49,311 bases of DNA from Antarctobacter heliothermus. Lineage in GTDB: Bacteria; Pseudomonadota; Alphaproteobacteria; Rhodobacterales; Rhodobacteraceae. The position numbers were made by a program, and so were the translations under genes. The stretch covers positions 1 through 49,311 of the forward strand of contig NZ_FZON01000039.1 of NCBI RefSeq assembly GCF_900188425.1, given 5' to 3'. The notes beneath the pieces are model-generated. The model was not told where the DNA came from. It was given only the letters and a program-made list of their open reading frames with translations, and made no database searches. Below are positions 17,500 to 25,811 of the stretch, in pieces. How positions within the stretch are numbered: the stretch's first letter is position 1; every line of letters begins with the position of its first letter.

Positions 17500-18626
17500 G
17501 CCAGATGGTCCACCACGTTCAGATGCTGGGCAAGGGTCTGGACCTCATCCAACCAGCGCGCCACCAGTTTCGGGTCCGAAGGTGCGGCGCTGACACCGGC
17601 AGGGACGGCGCGGTCCAGCACTGCCTCGACCGCCAGCGACACCGGGATCGACACCAGCCGGGCCATGGCGCTGCTGCGCGCATCGCCCCATGCGTCCATC
17701 ATATAGGTCTTGTGATAGACCGGGGTGCCGTCCTTTTCCGCCTCCAGCGCGACGCACAGGACAACGCGGTCCGGTTCATCGGTGTCATAGGCGTTCTCTT
17801 CCAGCAGTTTGTCGGCGATCTCTTGCAGGCGGGCGTCTGTGGCGGTGCCTGCCTCGGCAAAGATGTCCTTCCACGCCTCTGCCCAGCCGTTCAGGCGCAG
17901 GGTGCCGCGCACGAAATTCTTGACCTTCCATGTCTCTTCAAACCCGTAATCCGCCATGAAGGGCAGGCTGTCGCGGTTCGGGTAGACCTCAAAGCTCTCG
18001 GCGCTGGGCAGCGGCGCGTCGTAGCGCGACAGCGCATCCCATGGGCGGTCCACGTTCAATTCGCTGAAGTGGCGGATCGACCGTGAGGGGGATTTCAGCG
18101 CCTTGAGCACGCCGACCGGCGCCCAGCTGAATTTATAGCGAAAGGCGTTGGGGATTTTCGGCACGCCGCCGCAGTATGAGGTGAACGACAGCGCGTTGTC
18201 TGCGTCAAAACCGTTTGAGGCGCGGTAGTCCGCCACCAGCCAATGGGCCATCAGGTGGTCGATGCCGGGATCAAGGCCGACCTCGTTGATCAGGCGCGCG
18301 TCGGACTGTTTGGCGCGGGCGTCCAGCGCGCGCATCTCCGGCGAGATATAGCTGGACGAGACAAACTGCGCGCCCTTGTCCAGCGCCAGTTCCGCCAGCG
18401 GGACGTGCCAGTCGCCCGGCAGCATCGAGACGATCACATCGCCCGGTTTCAGCACTGCGGCCAGCGCGTCGCGGTCAAAGGGATGGATGTCGTCGGTCAG
18501 ATCGCCGACGGCCTCACGGGCCTTGGCCTCTGTCCGGTTCCAGACCGTGACGGGGTGGCCGTTTTCGATCAGCCGTCGCAGGCCGGGCACCGCCGACAGG
18601 CCGGTGCCGCACCAATGGATGGTCAT
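17496..18626 (-). CDS. Saccharopine dehydrogenase, L-glutamate-forming type
   Basis: The 376-residue protein is of the saccharopine dehydrogenase family, with an N-terminal Rossmann fold (IHWCGTGLSAVPG, a glycine-poor variant of GxGxxG), then INEVGLDPGIDHLMA, the family signature around the substrate site. In bacteria that break down lysine by the saccharopine route, this enzyme oxidises saccharopine to glutamate and 2-aminoadipate semialdehyde. The gene upstream encodes the partner lysine-forming type enzyme, with a 4-base ATGA overlap. The pairing strongly supports the pathway. A carboxynorspermidine-type dehydrogenase is an alternative for the fold, less likely given this neighbour. Confidence 0.82.
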   Translation of the reverse strand: MTIHWCGTGLSAVPGLRRLIENGHPVTVWNRTEAKAREAVGDLTDDIHPFDRDALAAVLKPGDVIVSMLPGDWHVPLAELALDKGAQFVSSSYISPEMRALDARAKQSDARLINEVGLDPGIDHLMAHWLVADYRASNGFDADNALSFTSYCGGVPKIPNAFRYKFSWAPVGVLKALKSPSRSIRHFSELNVDRPWDALSRYDAPLPSAESFEVYPNRDSLPFMADYGFEETWKVKNFVRGTLRLNGWAEAWKDIFAEAGTATDARLQEIADKLLEENAYDTDEPDRVVLCVALEAEKDGTPVYHKTYMMDAWGDARSSAMARLVSIPVSLAVEAVLDRAVPAGVSAAPSDPKLVARWLDEVQTLAQHLNVVDHLA

Positions 18627-19678
18627 ATCGCGTCCTTTGGTTTGTGTTTCAGGTAGGTTTCATGCGCCCGTCCCCAGACGCCGGTCTCAAGATCATCCAG
18701 CTTTAGCAGGTGGGGCAGCAGTTGCTGTGCGAAATCCTGCGAGGATTCGCGCGGCAGCAGCGAGGGCAGGTTGTCGATGGCCATGATGTCCAGCGGCGGC
18801 GCGTCGTTGACGCGGGCCACCGGCGCGGACCATGTGGTGGCCGCATGGTACAGCGGGATCGGGTTGAACGGGCTGTCCGGGTCGCAGGCGATGTCACCGA
18901 TCACCCGCAGGGCGCGCTCTGCCAGACAGGCCTCTGGCGGGACAAAGATCGGCACGCCTTCGGTGGCGAGGATACAGTTGAGAAAGATCCCGTGGTCGAG
19001 GATTTCCGGGAAAGGCGCGCCGCGCGCGGTTTCTGCCATGTCCCAGGCGGTGACCGGCAGGTCCAGTTCGGTGCACAGATCGCGGGCGCCGGTGCCGACG
19101 CGGCCCTTGGCGCCGATCACGATGACAGAGGCGCGCGGCACCGTGTCCAGCGCGGCGCGCAGGGCGTCCTTCAGTTCATCCGCGTCGTCCCATGTGGAGA
19201 CCGGCGGGCAGATCTTGCCGTCACCCTGCGCGGCCCAGGCCAGCAGCGACACCGCCGCCCCGGCATAGCCCGCCCAATAGCCAAAGGCAGCAACGCGGCG
19301 GCCTTTGTCATCCACGAGGTATTCCAGATCATAGAGCGATCCGCCCCCCGCGGCGAAGCGTTTGAGCAGCCGCGCGCCTGCGGTCTGGCCCTTGTAGGCG
19401 TGGCCGAACATGATGTGGCGGTGGATCAGCGGGGTGTCCGCCTCGGGCAGTTCCTTGAGGCCAAGGATGATGGCGTCGCGGGGCGCGTCGGGCCATGACC
19501 CCTTGGGTGCAATTTCGGCGCCCGCATCGGCAAAGGGCTGCGGGAGCAGGATGCGTTTCGGGCAATCCTCGACCGTGACGCGAAAGCCGTGTTTGACAAG
19601 GGCGGCCACGCCGTCGGGCGTGATGCCGGTGCGTTCCTCATTGAGGCGGCTTTCCGCCCGGATCCACAGATGGGTCAT
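18623..19678 (-). CDS. Saccharopine dehydrogenase, L-lysine-forming (lysine-2-oxoglutarate reductase)
   Basis: The 351-residue protein belongs to the alanine dehydrogenase/PNT-like group of saccharopine dehydrogenases. Visible features are an N-terminal ERTGITPDGVAALVKHGF with the conserved Arg-Lys substrate region, HIMFGHAYKGQ, then the NAD-binding VIVIGAKGRVGTGA. It condenses lysine with 2-oxoglutarate to saccharopine or the reverse. Together with the downstream gene it corresponds to the two halves of eukaryotic LKR/SDH. The ATG at 19678 starts the family-typical MTHLWIRAESR; an in-frame upstream extension has no family similarity. It is the first gene of a three-gene minus-strand operon. 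Confidence 0.87.
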   Translation of the reverse strand: MTHLWIRAESRLNEERTGITPDGVAALVKHGFRVTVEDCPKRILLPQPFADAGAEIAPKGSWPDAPRDAIILGLKELPEADTPLIHRHIMFGHAYKGQTAGARLLKRFAAGGGSLYDLEYLVDDKGRRVAAFGYWAGYAGAAVSLLAWAAQGDGKICPPVSTWDDADELKDALRAALDTVPRASVIVIGAKGRVGTGARDLCTELDLPVTAWDMAETARGAPFPEILDHGIFLNCILATEGVPIFVPPEACLAERALRVIGDIACDPDSPFNPIPLYHAATTWSAPVARVNDAPPLDIMAIDNLPSLLPRESSQDFAQQLLPHLLKLDDLETGVWGRAHETYLKHKPKDAI

Positions 19679-19783
19679 TGTCGCTTCCTGATCTTTGCGG
19701 GCCTGATCCTTGCGGGGCAGAGAACCTGCGCGCGGGCGGGGGTGCAAGCAGTTTTCCGAGAGGGCCGGGTTAATGGGGCCGGG

Positions 19784-20443
19784 TTACAGGTGGCTGCGGG
19801 CGTGTTGCCGTTCGGGGGTGTCGAGGTGGGGCAGTGAGTTGAACTGGGTCATGGCCAACCCGGTGGACAGCGGCTGTATCCGGTGCAGGGAGCTGTTCTC
19901 GATGGCAAGGCAGAGATGCGCCATGGCCTTTACCTCCAGCTCCAGAATCACCCGCATCGCCATGCCGATCAGACCGCCCGAGGTGACGACAATGGCGCGG
20001 CCCTCGCCGGCGGCGATTTCGGTCAGGGCGTCGGTCACGCGGCTCTCGAAGCTGGTCCAGCTTTCCGGCGCGTTCTGGATGTCGCCATCGCGCCAGTGGG
20101 CCAGCAGTTGCGGCAGGTGCTGGATGAATTCCTCACGGTCGCCGGGGATGGCGATGCCGTGCTGCGCCTGCATCAGTTGCGCCATGTCGAAATAGGCCAG
20201 TTCGTTCAGCCGCGCGTCCTGCACCGGCGCGGCAAGGCTGTCCGGGGCGATGCCTTCAAGCGTCTCGACGTGCCTGCGCAGGGTGCCGCAATAGGCGCGG
20301 GCGAATTTCTCACCCGTCTGCTGAAAGTACCCGCCCAGCCAGCGCGCCTGCTGCCAGCCCAGATCGCTGAGCCGGTCATAGCTGTCTTCGTCGCGGGCGC
20401 TGGAATTGGCCTGTCCGTGGCGGACGAGAGTGATGAATGACAT
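19784..20443 (-). CDS. Histidine phosphatase family protein
   Basis: The 219-residue protein belongs to the phosphoglycerate-mutase-like histidine phosphatases. The catalytic RHG appears as LVRHGQANS near residues 6-14; the second catalytic His region is replaced by a VVTSGGLIGM segment where most members have SHG, so the distal proton donor or phosphate-binding His may be missing. The body includes RLSDLGWQQARWLG, typical of the fold. Cytoplasmic, substrate unknown. GCGGAGA precedes the ATG at 20443. Gaps of 58 bases upstream and 105 downstream suggest a separate or loosely linked transcript. Confidence 0.85.
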   Translation of the reverse strand: MSFITLVRHGQANSSARDEDSYDRLSDLGWQQARWLGGYFQQTGEKFARAYCGTLRRHVETLEGIAPDSLAAPVQDARLNELAYFDMAQLMQAQHGIAIPGDREEFIQHLPQLLAHWRDGDIQNAPESWTSFESRVTDALTEIAAGEGRAIVVTSGGLIGMAMRVILELEVKAMAHLCLAIENSSLHRIQPLSTGLAMTQFNSLPHLDTPERQHARSHL

Positions 20444-20501
20444 GCCGGTCTCCGCTGCTGTGCCCGGCGCTGATACGCCGGGGCCGGGCAGAGGAAAAGG
20501 G

Positions 20502-21167
20502 TCAGTCGGGTCGTTCGAGGGATATTGACGGATCGTAGGTAAAGACCTGGGTGTGCAAGTCCTTGCTGATCTCGGGGGCAAAGGAGCTGACGAAATCGGT
20601 CATGTCCCAGCGCATGACCTGATCGGTGTCCGGGTCGATGTAGACGGTGTTGAGCGCGCCGAACCACGCGCCGCCCATGCTGTCGTCCGGATCGGTCTTG
20701 GTGAAATAGGAAACGACCTCATAGGTGTTGCCGTCCAGATCGAGGGCGCCGGGACAGGCCGTGTCGGTCAGATTGGCGACCATCTGCGCCATCTGCTTGC
20801 GCTGGAATGCCTCGCGGTCGGGCGGCAACTGGTTGGGGGCCTTGGTCCACGGGCCTGTCAGGTCGGGACCGATCCAGCTGTCGCTGTCGATGACCAGTGT
20901 ATAGGTGCCGCCGCCCTTGATGCCGGAGACGCTGCGCGCCGGGGTGTCCCAGATGGTGTCAAAGACGTAGCGCACCGTGCCGTCGGGGGCTGTCACCGTG
21001 TTGACAAGCCGGTGTGGCGGGCGCTGGAACGCGTCCAGTGCGCCGCCCTCCTGCATCATCGCCGCGATGCGGTCGTGGCAAGCGGCATCCTGCGCCTGTG
21101 CCTGAGCGGACAGGGCAAGGGGCAAAATCATCAGGCAAGCGGCGGTGCGGGTGGCAAGCGGGGACAT
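20502..21167 (-). CDS. Secreted protein of unknown function
   Basis: The 221-residue protein has a signal peptide (about 1-25, ending AQAQ). I do not recognise a family with confidence. The mature part is rich in Asp, Thr and Trp, with IWDTPARSVSGIKGGGTYTLVIDSDS-type beta strands and a C-terminal YIDPDTDQVMRWDMTDFVSSF. Two cysteines in the mature protein (AACHDRI and DTACPGAL) could form a disulfide. AGGAG lies before the ATG at 21167. It is divergent from map across 159 bases and followed by the histidine phosphatase gene 58 bases on, so the two may be co-transcribed. Confidence 0.72.
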   Translation of the reverse strand: MSPLATRTAACLMILPLALSAQAQAQDAACHDRIAAMMQEGGALDAFQRPPHRLVNTVTAPDGTVRYVFDTIWDTPARSVSGIKGGGTYTLVIDSDSWIGPDLTGPWTKAPNQLPPDREAFQRKQMAQMVANLTDTACPGALDLDGNTYEVVSYFTKTDPDDSMGGAWFGALNTVYIDPDTDQVMRWDMTDFVSSFAPEISKDLHTQVFTYDPSISLERPD

Positions 21168-21326
21168 GGGGGGACTCCTGTACGGCGGGTTTGAACCGAT
21201 CCTAGCGGCAACGGGGCGGCGTGGGCAAATGCCGGAGCGCCACGGCGGCCCCTGCAAAGCTGTTGCCCACTACTGGCAAATCCCGCCGCAGGCCGCTAAA
21301 TAGGGCCAAAGACCAGAGGAAAAGAC

Positions 21327-22136
21327 GTGAAAGACAAGGCTGGACATCGAGTGACCCGCGACGGCATCCGCATCCACACGCCCGCAGATTTTGCGGGTAT
21401 GCACAAGGCGGGCCGCCTTGCCGCGCAACTGTTGGACGAGGTGGCAGAGCTTGTCTCGCCGGGCCAGACCACGGGCGCAATCGACGCCTATGTCGAACGC
21501 CGCGTGACCGAAGAGGGGGCCACATCGGCCACCATCGGCTACAAGGGTTACAAGCACGCCACCTGCATCAGCGTCAATCACGTCGTGTGCCACGGCATCC
21601 CCGGCGACAAGACGCTGAAGGATGGCGACATTCTGAATATCGATGTGACCGTCATTGTCGACGGATGGTTTGGCGACACCAGCCGGATGTATGTCGCGGG
21701 CAAGCTGAGCCGCAAGACAGAGCGCCTGCTGCAGGTCACCCACGATTCGCTGATGAAGGGGATCGAGGCGGTCAAGCCGGGCAATACCTTTGGCGACATC
21801 GGCTATGCGATCCAAAGCTTTGTCGAGGCCAACCGCATGTCGGTGGTGCGCGATTTCTGCGGTCACGGGCTGGGCACGGTGTTCCACGCGCCGCCGAACG
21901 TGCTGCACTATGGCCGCCAAGGCACCGGGCCAGTGCTGGAAGAGGGCATGTTCTTTACCATTGAGCCGATGGTGAATCTGGGCCGCCCGGAAACCAAGGT
22001 GCTTGCCGATGACTGGACAGCGGTGACGCGGGACAAATCGCTGTCGGCGCAGTTCGAGCATTCCGTCGGCGTGACGGCGGACGGGGCCGAGATCTTTACC
22101 CTGTCGCCTGCGGGGACGTTCCACCCGACGTATTGA
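21327..22136 (+). CDS. map: Methionine aminopeptidase, type I
   Basis: The 269-residue enzyme removes the initiator methionine from nascent proteins after deformylation. The pita-bread fold ligands are all present: H89 (VCHGIPGD), D106 and D117 (the 11-residue spacing of E. coli MAP D97/D108), the His of CGHGLG, the Glu of TIEPMV and the Glu of QFEHS. Type I by length and lack of an insert. A GTG start at 21327 follows AGAGGA. It is downstream of and divergent from a secreted-protein gene and converges on the HPP-CBS gene. Functionally it completes the def/fmt set at 40.5-43 kb. Confidence 0.94.
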   Translation: MKDKAGHRVTRDGIRIHTPADFAGMHKAGRLAAQLLDEVAELVSPGQTTGAIDAYVERRVTEEGATSATIGYKGYKHATCISVNHVVCHGIPGDKTLKDGDILNIDVTVIVDGWFGDTSRMYVAGKLSRKTERLLQVTHDSLMKGIEAVKPGNTFGDIGYAIQSFVEANRMSVVRDFCGHGLGTVFHAPPNVLHYGRQGTGPVLEEGMFFTIEPMVNLGRPETKVLADDWTAVTRDKSLSAQFEHSVGVTADGAEIFTLSPAGTFHPTY

Positions 22137-22187
22137 GACAGGCGGCGCTGTGTGCGGGCATGCGCGCCGGTGCTAGTCGGGTTCGCG

Positions 22188-23339
22188 TCAAGCGCTGGCG
22201 GTGCGCGCCGCGCTGCGCGACAGCGCTGCGATAAGGTCCGTCCGTGTGACGATGCCAACGATTTTTCCGTGTTCGAGGACGGGCACGGCATCGGTATCCC
22301 CGTCCGCCATCATCGGCAGCAAGGCCCCGATGGGGGTGTGGGTCGTGGCGCGGGGACCGGCAACGCTCATGATATTGGCGGCGTTCATCGGTTTTTCGCG
22401 GTCGCGATCCAGCAGCCGACGAAGCGCGGCCCCAAACCGCCGATCCAGACGCTGCGCGTCGTCCCGTGCCATGCCGATGAGGTGGATCTGAAAGATGACG
22501 CCCAGAAACCTTGAATCCGAACCGACGACAGGCAGGGACGTGAACCGATGCCTCCGGATCAGATCCGCGATCTCATTCAGCGCCGTCTCTGGCCTGACTG
22601 TGATGAGGTTATGGGACATGATGTCCTGTGCGGTCAGCGGCCCAGAGGCATGGGTGGCGGCCTGAAGTTCTGCCGCGCCGATCAGCCGGGCCAGATCCTC
22701 GACACCCAGGTTGAAGGACTGGCTGTAGCGCTCGAGGATGTTTGTCAGTTCTGCTTCGGACAGGCCCAGACGTTCCGTTGGGTTGCGGTCTTCTGTCCCG
22801 TGTTTGCTGGGATCGTCGAACTGCCGGAACGGATAATGCCGCCCGGTGAGCCGCGCATAAACCGTGGCTAGCAGGACAAGGGTGATGGTCCCGGTGGCAA
22901 TGGGCGCCAGGGCGTACCAGAAACCCAGTTGCGCCACGGCATCGGGGGACATGGCCGCCGTCATGGCAACCGCACCCGCCGGAGGATGGATGGCACGGCA
23001 CTGGATCGTTGCGGTGATGGCGAGGCCGACGGCCAGCGCGATCCGCAAGGCGGGGTCTGTCACCACAAGGCACACGGCCACCCCCACGAGCGCCGCAACC
23101 GTATTGCCGACTATCGCGGACCAGGGTTGTGCCAATGGGCTGTTCGGCACGGCGAATAGCAGGACAGAAGTCGCCCCGAACGGCGCCACAAGGTAAAGCC
23201 CCAATTGTGGATCGACCTGCGGCGACAGCACAAACAGGCCCGTCAGCCCCAGTCCGATCAGGGCGCCAAGCCCGGCCCGCATGGCCTCGATGCCCGAAAC
23301 GCGGGCAACGGCGGGGCCGAGTGATTTCAGAATGAGCAA
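22188..23339 (-). CDS. HPP-family membrane protein with C-terminal CBS pair
   Basis: The 383-residue protein has an HPP domain of about four transmembrane helices in residues 15-175, including the namesake RAIHPPAGAVAM (~117). Two CBS domains follow at about 240-300 and 320-380 (ITVRPETALNEIADLI and HTPIGALLPMMADGDTDAVPV). HPP proteins have been linked to nitrite transport in plastids and cyanobacteria; CBS pairs usually bind adenine nucleotides, so this may be a nucleotide-gated membrane protein. The start is a TTG at 23337-23339 with GGAGG 7 bases ahead; the next ATG is 19 codons in and would cut into the domain. It stands alone, converging on map. Confidence 0.83.
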   Translation of the reverse strand: MLILKSLGPAVARVSGIEAMRAGLGALIGLGLTGLFVLSPQVDPQLGLYLVAPFGATSVLLFAVPNSPLAQPWSAIVGNTVAALVGVAVCLVVTDPALRIALAVGLAITATIQCRAIHPPAGAVAMTAAMSPDAVAQLGFWYALAPIATGTITLVLLATVYARLTGRHYPFRQFDDPSKHGTEDRNPTERLGLSEAELTNILERYSQSFNLGVEDLARLIGAAELQAATHASGPLTAQDIMSHNLITVRPETALNEIADLIRRHRFTSLPVVGSDSRFLGVIFQIHLIGMARDDAQRLDRRFGAALRRLLDRDREKPMNAANIMSVAGPRATTHTPIGALLPMMADGDTDAVPVLEHGKIVGIVTRTDLIAALSRSAARTASA

Positions 23340-23495
23340 TTGCGCGCCTCCGTGCCGGATTCGCGCAAACTTTCATCGGTTTGTGAAAAGTGCAACCTGC
23401 CGACGGTCCAATGCGTCCTGCCTGACGGTGGCGGTTTCGGGGCGGCGCGCGTGGTCAGGCCAGCGCGCCGCCCTGCATTGGTCAGCGTCCGGGTG

Positions 23496-24476
23496 TCACC
23501 ACTGCCACAGCGCCGGGACAAAGCGATAGGCGTCGCCATCGCGGGCAATATGGCCGACGCCGGGGAAGGGGAAGTGGTAGCCCAGCACCGCCATCCGGTC
23601 CGCTGCCGCCATGTCCAGCAGGCGTTTGCGGGTGGCCACCGTCTGGTCCGCGTCCATGTCAAAGCCGCTGACCCACTCGGGGCGGGCGGTGCTCATCCAG
23701 GCGTGGTTCATGCTGTCGCCGAGGGCGATCAACTGCTTGCCGCCGGACTCGATCACCACCGACATGTGGCCCAGGGTGTGACCGGGGGTGTCGATCACCC
23801 GGACGCCGGGCACGATCTCTGTGCCGTCGTTCATCAGCGACCACTCGGCCCCGTCCACGTTCAACGAATTCACCGCGCCGACGACAAACTGCTGCATGTC
23901 GGTCGAAACCTGGTTCACCAGGTCGTCCTGTAGCCAGAAATCGCGCTCTGTTCCGCCGATGTAATAGGCCGCGTCGGGAAAGATCGCCTCATCGAAATCA
24001 TCGCGGATGCCCCAGATGTGATCCGGGTGGGCGTGGGTGATGACCACATGGGTGATCGCGCCCGCGTCGATGCCCGCACTGTCGAGGTTGTCCAGCAGGC
24101 GGCCAGAGGTCGGTTGGAACCGATTGCCAGAGCCGACATCAACCAGAACGGTCGCGTCGCCGGTTTCGATCACTAGATGGTTGGTGTGGGAATAGTTGAC
24201 CTCGGTCGACAGGAAATAGCTTTCCAGAAAGGCGGTGACCTCTGCCGGGTCGGCGTTCACGCCCAGCCCGTTGGCGGGCACCTCCAGATGGCCGTCAGAG
24301 ACCACGGTCAGCACCACGTCTCCCAGTTGGAACCGGAAATGCGCCGGATTGGCCGCAGCGGGACCGCCCAACGTCTGCGCGCGGGCCTTTGTGGCGGCCA
24401 GCGCGGGCAGGGCCAGCGCCGGGGCGGTGGCCGCAAGGCTCAGGATTTCGCGGCGCGAGGGGCGAAAGATGGACAT
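23496..24476 (-). CDS. Tat-exported metallo-beta-lactamase-fold hydrolase
   Basis: The 326-residue protein begins with a twin-arginine type signal (RPSRREILSLAA, residues 5-16), followed by a hydrophobic stretch to about 33. The metallo-beta-lactamase fold shows the metal motif H148-A-H150-P-D152-H153, then TPGHTLGH (~235) and the bridging Asp in ALGDSMNH. Secreted relatives include quorum-signal lactonases and organophosphate-type hydrolases; the substrate here is unknown. GGGAGG precedes the ATG at 24476. It is divergent from a TRAP solute-binding gene across 251 bases that contain a palindromic candidate operator, so the pair may respond to the same compound. Confidence 0.87.
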   Translation of the reverse strand: MSIFRPSRREILSLAATAPALALPALAATKARAQTLGGPAAANPAHFRFQLGDVVLTVVSDGHLEVPANGLGVNADPAEVTAFLESYFLSTEVNYSHTNHLVIETGDATVLVDVGSGNRFQPTSGRLLDNLDSAGIDAGAITHVVITHAHPDHIWGIRDDFDEAIFPDAAYYIGGTERDFWLQDDLVNQVSTDMQQFVVGAVNSLNVDGAEWSLMNDGTEIVPGVRVIDTPGHTLGHMSVVIESGGKQLIALGDSMNHAWMSTARPEWVSGFDMDADQTVATRKRLLDMAAADRMAVLGYHFPFPGVGHIARDGDAYRFVPALWQW

Positions 24477-24597
24477 GGTAACCTCCCAGTCATTCATGGA
24501 TTTGAATAGGAAGATATCACCCAAAGGCGAAAATTCCAGTGCAATACGTCCAGAGGAAAACCCGGACCGAAATTCCGCGCGGTTCTGGAAAATTGTT

Positions 24598-24615
24598 TTT
24601 TACCATATGGTTAAA
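24598..24615. promoter_or_regulatory. Palindromic candidate operator between divergent genes
   Basis: TTTTACCATATGGTTAAA is an 18-base near-perfect palindrome (8 of 9 pairs), with a perfect 10-base core ACCATATGGT. It lies in an AT-rich patch 122 bases from the metallo-hydrolase start and 113 bases before the TRAP gene. Dyad symmetry of this size is typical for a homodimeric repressor. No regulator gene is adjacent. Confidence 0.5.
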
Positions 24616-24727
24616 TCGTGATCTGCGGCATTTTCTCGCTGTCGTGCCGTTGCAGGCCGCCGATCCGCCCCGTATGTCAGGGCCGTCGCCGCATTGCGGC
24701 ATGACCCGATCCGTAAAGGAGATCGCT

Positions 24728-25771
24728 ATGACACATCCCTTTCGCACTGCCGCGCTGGTGCTGACCGCCAGCCTGTTGGGCAGCACCGCCATCGCTCAGG
24801 ACGTGACCCTGCGCTTTCAGCATTTCGTCTCGCCGAACTCGGCCAACCCCAAGCATTTCATCGAACCCTGGGCCGAAAAGGTCGAGGCGGAGTCGGATGG
24901 CCGCATCAAGGTCGAGATCTATCCGTTCATGCAGTTGGGAGGCAGCGCGCCGGATCAGTTCGACCTGATCCAGGACGGGGTGATTGACGGTGGCTGGGTG
25001 ATCCCCGGCTACCAAGCGGGCCGCTTTCCCGAGGCAGAGGTGCTGGAATTGCCGTTCATGGTGACAAAATCCGCCGAAGAGGCGTCGATTGCCGCGTGGC
25101 ATTTCACGCAGAAATACCTCGCCGATGATTTTGCGAATGTGCACCTGATCGCGGCGCACATGCACGGGCGCGGGTTGGTTCACAAGACGGGACCGGCGGT
25201 GGAGACGGTTGAGGATTTTGGCGGGCTCAAGCTGCGCGGCCCGTCGCGGCCTGCCACGCTGTTGCTGGAGAAGCTGGGGGCAGAGCCGGTCGGACTGCCG
25301 GTGCCCGCCTTCCCGGACGCCTTGGCCAAGGGCGTGGTCGATGGCGGTGTGATCACATGGGAAATGTCGCCCTCGCTCAAGCTGGATGAGCTGACGGACA
25401 GCCACACGGATGTTGCGGGCGACCATTCGCTCTACAACCTCTATTTCATCTGGGCAATGAACAAGGACGTTTATGAGGGTCTGCCCGACGACCTGCGCGC
25501 GGTGATTGACGCGAACTCTGGCCTGATGGCCTCGGCATGGGCGGGGCGCGCGCATGACACCGGCGACGCCGAGGGCAAATTGGTGATGGAGGCCGCAGGC
25601 AACCAGATCGCCACGCTGTCCGATGTGGAAACCGACCGGATCAAGGCGCTGGGCGAGGAGGTGATTGCCGAGTGGATCGCCGAGAAGACGGACAAGGGCC
25701 TGCCCGCCGCTGAGTTGGTCGAGGATGCCCGCGCGATGATGGCCGCCGCCGCAAAGGCTGACGGTTCCTGA
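24728..25771 (+). CDS. TRAP transporter solute-binding protein (DctP type)
   Basis: The 347-residue periplasmic protein has a signal peptide (about 1-23, ending STAIAQ) and the DctP/TAXI-unrelated TRAP SBP fold: LRFQHFVSPNSANPKHF, then WAEKVEAESDGRIKVEIYP and KLRGPSRPATLLLEKLGAEPVGLPV, where the Arg of LRGPSR corresponds to the conserved carboxylate-binding arginine. TRAP systems need membrane subunits DctQ and DctM; neither is in the window, so this is an orphan binding protein that must use a distant transporter or serve as a sensor. AAAGGAG precedes the ATG at 24728, chosen for the signal peptide over a long upstream in-frame extension. Confidence 0.92.
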   Translation: MTHPFRTAALVLTASLLGSTAIAQDVTLRFQHFVSPNSANPKHFIEPWAEKVEAESDGRIKVEIYPFMQLGGSAPDQFDLIQDGVIDGGWVIPGYQAGRFPEAEVLELPFMVTKSAEEASIAAWHFTQKYLADDFANVHLIAAHMHGRGLVHKTGPAVETVEDFGGLKLRGPSRPATLLLEKLGAEPVGLPVPAFPDALAKGVVDGGVITWEMSPSLKLDELTDSHTDVAGDHSLYNLYFIWAMNKDVYEGLPDDLRAVIDANSGLMASAWAGRAHDTGDAEGKLVMEAAGNQIATLSDVETDRIKALGEEVIAEWIAEKTDKGLPAAELVEDARAMMAAAAKADGS

Positions 25772-25781
25772 GCGCACCCGC

Positions 25782-25802
25782 GCCCCGGCCTTGCGCCGGG
25801 GC
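25782..25802 (+). terminator. Hairpin between TRAP gene and rsmD
   Basis: An 8-bp stem GCCCCGGC/GCCGGGGC with a 5-base loop stands 10 bases after the TRAP stop and just before the convergent rsmD stop. There is no T-tract, so it is a possible bidirectional terminator only. Confidence 0.5.
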
Positions 25803-25811
25803 CTCCCGCCG

